Source of the DNA: Hyalella azteca
Lineage: Eukaryota; Arthropoda; Malacostraca; Amphipoda; Hyalellidae
NCBI RefSeq assembly: GCF_000764305.2
Contig: NW_025936006.1
Coordinates: 686,729 to 750,728 of the forward strand
Reading direction: 5' to 3'
Length of the DNA: 64,000 bases
The position numbers were made by a program, and so were the translations under genes. Shown here one piece after another: positions 61,326-64,000 of this stretch. Positions within the stretch are counted from its first letter, which is position 1, and each line of letters opens with the position of its first letter. The notes beneath the pieces are model-generated. The model saw nothing but the letters and a program-made list of their open reading frames with translations. It ran no database searches and was not told the origin of the DNA.

Positions 61326-62399
61326 AAGATGAAGGTACTACAAACAAGGCCCACAGAAAACAATTATCGAATGCCAAGTCTCCTCAATTGTCAGGGAAAA
61401 CGATCAATTAGCATCGAGTACCCCAAGAACAGAGCAGCTAATAACACACGTCCGCCCGACAGCAAAGCCCGTAACGGAATCCCAGGTATGTCTGTCACCG
61501 GTCAAAGCTGACGAAATACTCGCATGAGCCGATGAGGTCCTATTACGCAGATACATCTTATTTTCTTTTCAACTTCGGAACACGCGGTCACATCAAAACA
61601 CAGCTCTTTTGTAACAGAAATCTATTTTAACCAAAATAATTGTTCTACTCAAGTTCTACATGTGAAAGTTTTTCAATACCTATACGAATATTTTCAGGAA
61701 AATGACTTCATTTGTAAAACAAATTCATTAGTCCTGTTTGCAAGGAATTCATATACATAACATGATAGGCCATACAGTGATATAAAATTAGATGCGGCAA
61801 CTTTTATAGGATTTTAGATCAGGGCTTCTTGAATCTTGATAAAGAAGGTAGGTTTAGGTCAACACTTTAGTACGTATGACGGGATACTTATTTCGTGGTA
61901 TATATTTTTTAACTGTACGTTCTGTTAATCCTGTGCTAGCTTAGTGACTAGTCAATTGTTGGTAACATTTATTTTATGACTGCAATATGGAATCTCATTT
62001 AACTGTGTTAACTATTATTTTGTTAACTAAAGGGTTTAATTTATTAATGACTAAGCAATGCGTAAACGAATATTTATTTCGTGACCGTAATATGGAATCT
62101 CGTCTAGCTGTCAAAGTCTAGCCACTGTCAAAGTTATGAATAACTCTGTTCTGGGTTGACAGTCATAACCTTAAAAGGATCTGTCTGATCTACTGTTCCG
62201 TTGTAGATAAACCTGAGGGGTTTGTGTTCGTTTATAATTGTCCGAATAACATATTAAATATTCATCGGCCAGGAAAGGATAATGACAAGACGTGTAACTA
62301 AGCGTAAGTATTGAAGATAGGTTCACGGGATACACTAGATAGAAGTTACAGGATCAAAGCATAGTATGTGCAGTAATTTTGGAGATAGAGTATACGACA

Positions 62400-62870
62400 C
62401 TGCGTGTTGGCTGAGTGCCGGAGTCTAGAGTTAACTGCATGACTGCAGCTGAAGGCTGTCTGCCTAAGACAGCTGTGCGCTCGGAAGTTGTGTGTGCTCA
62501 GTGTTGCTGGGTTGGGGTGACACGATTTCGACTCGAAAGAGGCAGAACCAGATTTGGGCTTCCAAGAATAAACTCCACCGCAGTTCTGTGCATAACTCTT
62601 AATAAGTTCCTCTAACGGACTAATAACGGCGTGGGTGGGGTTTTGGAGAGTTCGAGGTTCTGGCTGTGTTGGGCGGTTAACAGCCGTTCAATTCGCACCC
62701 TCAAGGTAGAGGCTAATAACCTCTGCGCTCGAGTAAATTGTCAGCGGCTTATTGGAGGCTCGTACCCTTCAATGGTCGTGCTTTAGAGGCGTAACTGCCA
62801 CCCCGGTTCTGTGTTCTGGGCAGTGCATTAGGGCTCGAACCCCTGATCATTGCGCCGGTTGTCGGCATTG
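62400..62870. other. Possible LTR-retrotransposon remnant
   Basis: G+C-rich relative to the flanks, with an aagaataaactcc polyadenylation-like signal at 62568 and ggttcgtaccc/ggctcgtaccc motifs downstream. No gag or pol sequence was found, so this is only a suggestion. Confidence 0.2.
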
Positions 62871-63260
62871 TGGTGCGGCTCGCACCCGTATCATTGCTGT
62901 CCACTCCTGTAAGGTTGTCAGTTTTGTGGTGTGGCTTGTACCCGTATCCTTGCTGTCCACTCCTGTAAGGTCGTCAGTTTTGTGGTGCGGCTCGTACCCG
63001 TATCCTTGCTATCCACTCCTGTGAGGTTGTCAGTTTTGTGGTGCGGTTCGTACCCGTATCCTTGCTCTCCACGCCTGTAAGATCGTCAGTTTTGTGGTGC
63101 GGCTCGNAGTTTTGTGGTGCGGCTCGTACCCGTATCCTTGCTGTCCGTTCCTGCGAGGTTGTCAGTTTTGTGGTGCGGCTCGTACCCGTATCCTTGCTGT
63201 CCATTCCTGTGAGGTCGTTAGTTTTGTGGTGCGGCTCGTACCCGTATCCTTGCTGTCTGC
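62870..63260 (+). repeat. About 57-bp minisatellite interrupted by one N
   Basis: Six to seven copies of a unit containing gttttgtggtgcggctcgta. At 63107 a single N separates two identical 19-bp stretches, so the array length is an assembly estimate. Confidence 0.92.
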
Positions 63261-63269
63261 TTTTGTGGT

Positions 63270-64000
63270 CCTCAGTAGTTTATTAGGATTCCTCGACGTT
63301 GTATCTCTGAGGCTGAGACCCTGTTTTCTGGAGCTTTTGGACCTAATAAATTGTGTGCTTTGTACAGAGGAATCGTGTAACGCCCGAAGATCACCAATAT
63401 ATTACGAAAAGTTTCTCGTGTTAATTCCTCCTCTCTCCAACGCAAGGGAATTTAGAGCCGGACCAATGAGCGAAACTTTAGCCCTTGTGTTAGAACCAAT
63501 ACGCAAGTCACCGTCAAGTCGGCACGCTACCCGTAACTATTTCGACTTCGCGGCGGTGTTTCCGGTTATATACGGATTATACGGATTATATAGTATGAAT
63601 TTTTATGGCGTTTTCTTTGCTTAAAAGTTTTAAGTGAATTTGCGATTTAAGCAAACGAGTGACATTATTACTTGGGCTTTTCATATATGCTGATACTACC
63701 ATATTACACTAAAATGTCACATAGCTCATTATGCTTCATTTTAAACGTATGGTACTATAAACCGTCACAGTATATACTGAGATTATTTACGACCACTATG
63801 TATCGTTTTCTATTGACTAATAAATCTGATTTTAAAATTTGAATTTTTTAGTCGGTCTGGTCAACATTAAGAAAGTCCTGCTACTAGAGATGAGACTGCA
63901 AAATCTCTTCAAATCTCCCCAACTGAACTCCCGCGAGGGACAATTTACCGTTAGTGAAATTAAGATACTCATTAGAATGTCGTATCTCGGGTTTTGCTTC
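63270..64000. other. No gene recognised
   Basis: An ORF continues out of the minisatellite to 63624, but its sequence has no recognisable domain. It is followed by AT-rich sequence. Confidence 0.4.

Noticed and set aside
63094..63624. 176-codon plus ORF
   Set aside because: The first third is minisatellite and includes an N. The remainder has no recognisable domain.

Overview
This is eukaryotic nuclear DNA: AT-rich, with intron-split genes, many decayed retrotransposons and DNA transposons, and abundant minisatellites. The gene set is animal: integrin-linked kinase, a lipid phosphate phosphatase of the wunen type, a Venus kinase receptor, and the Iwr1/SLC7A6OS family. A Venus kinase receptor together with this repeat content points to an arthropod. 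A crustacean is plausible but is not proven by the sequence.

Layout. (1) 218-1712, plus strand: three 3' exons of an SLC7A6OS/Iwr1-like gene, followed directly by a minisatellite of hairpin-forming units. (2) 4147-13715, minus strand: five coding exons of a PAP2-family lipid phosphate phosphatase whose first exon was not found. An intronic 245-codon ORF at 5364-6101 is a phase-compatible alternative last exon. (3) 14-24.9 kb: no confident gene; holds a Jockey-like LINE (minus), a CR1-like LINE (plus) and a hAT-like element with a nested MITE. (4) 24930-31980, minus: a complete ten-exon integrin-linked kinase of 450 residues. (5) 34.2-35.6 kb: a degraded non-LTR retrotransposon. (6) 36-43 kb: mostly empty. 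(7) 43335-60544, minus: all exons of a Venus kinase receptor, which reads as about 1518 residues. (8) 53.3-64 kb: hAT-like elements, palindromes, minisatellites and two single-N gaps.

Two points matter most. First, the Venus kinase receptor exons are out of order. The exons at 60336-60544 and 59627-59722 belong between those at 49331-49473 and 47927-48046. This follows from domain order and from splice phase at every junction. Exactly in that interval (48877-48914) lies a perfect two-sided Tn5/Nextera mate-pair junction sequence. An 85-bp stretch of LINE is duplicated at 48792-48876 and 58667-58751, and similar minisatellites sit on the other side of the break (48915 onward and 61165-61325). 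The segment from about 58.67 to 61.33 kb is therefore almost certainly misplaced by the assembly.

Second, several minisatellites start at or within a few bases of a splice site, and some carry copies of the exon end plus the GT donor. This is seen in the phosphatase, ILK, the Venus kinase receptor and probably the Iwr1-like gene. It looks like repeated tandem duplication of exon-intron boundaries and is the most unusual biological signal in the window.

The three kinase/phosphatase genes are not an operon and no functional coupling is implied. ILK acts at integrin adhesions, the phosphatase on lipid phosphates at membranes, and the Venus kinase receptor is a predicted surface receptor tyrosine kinase.
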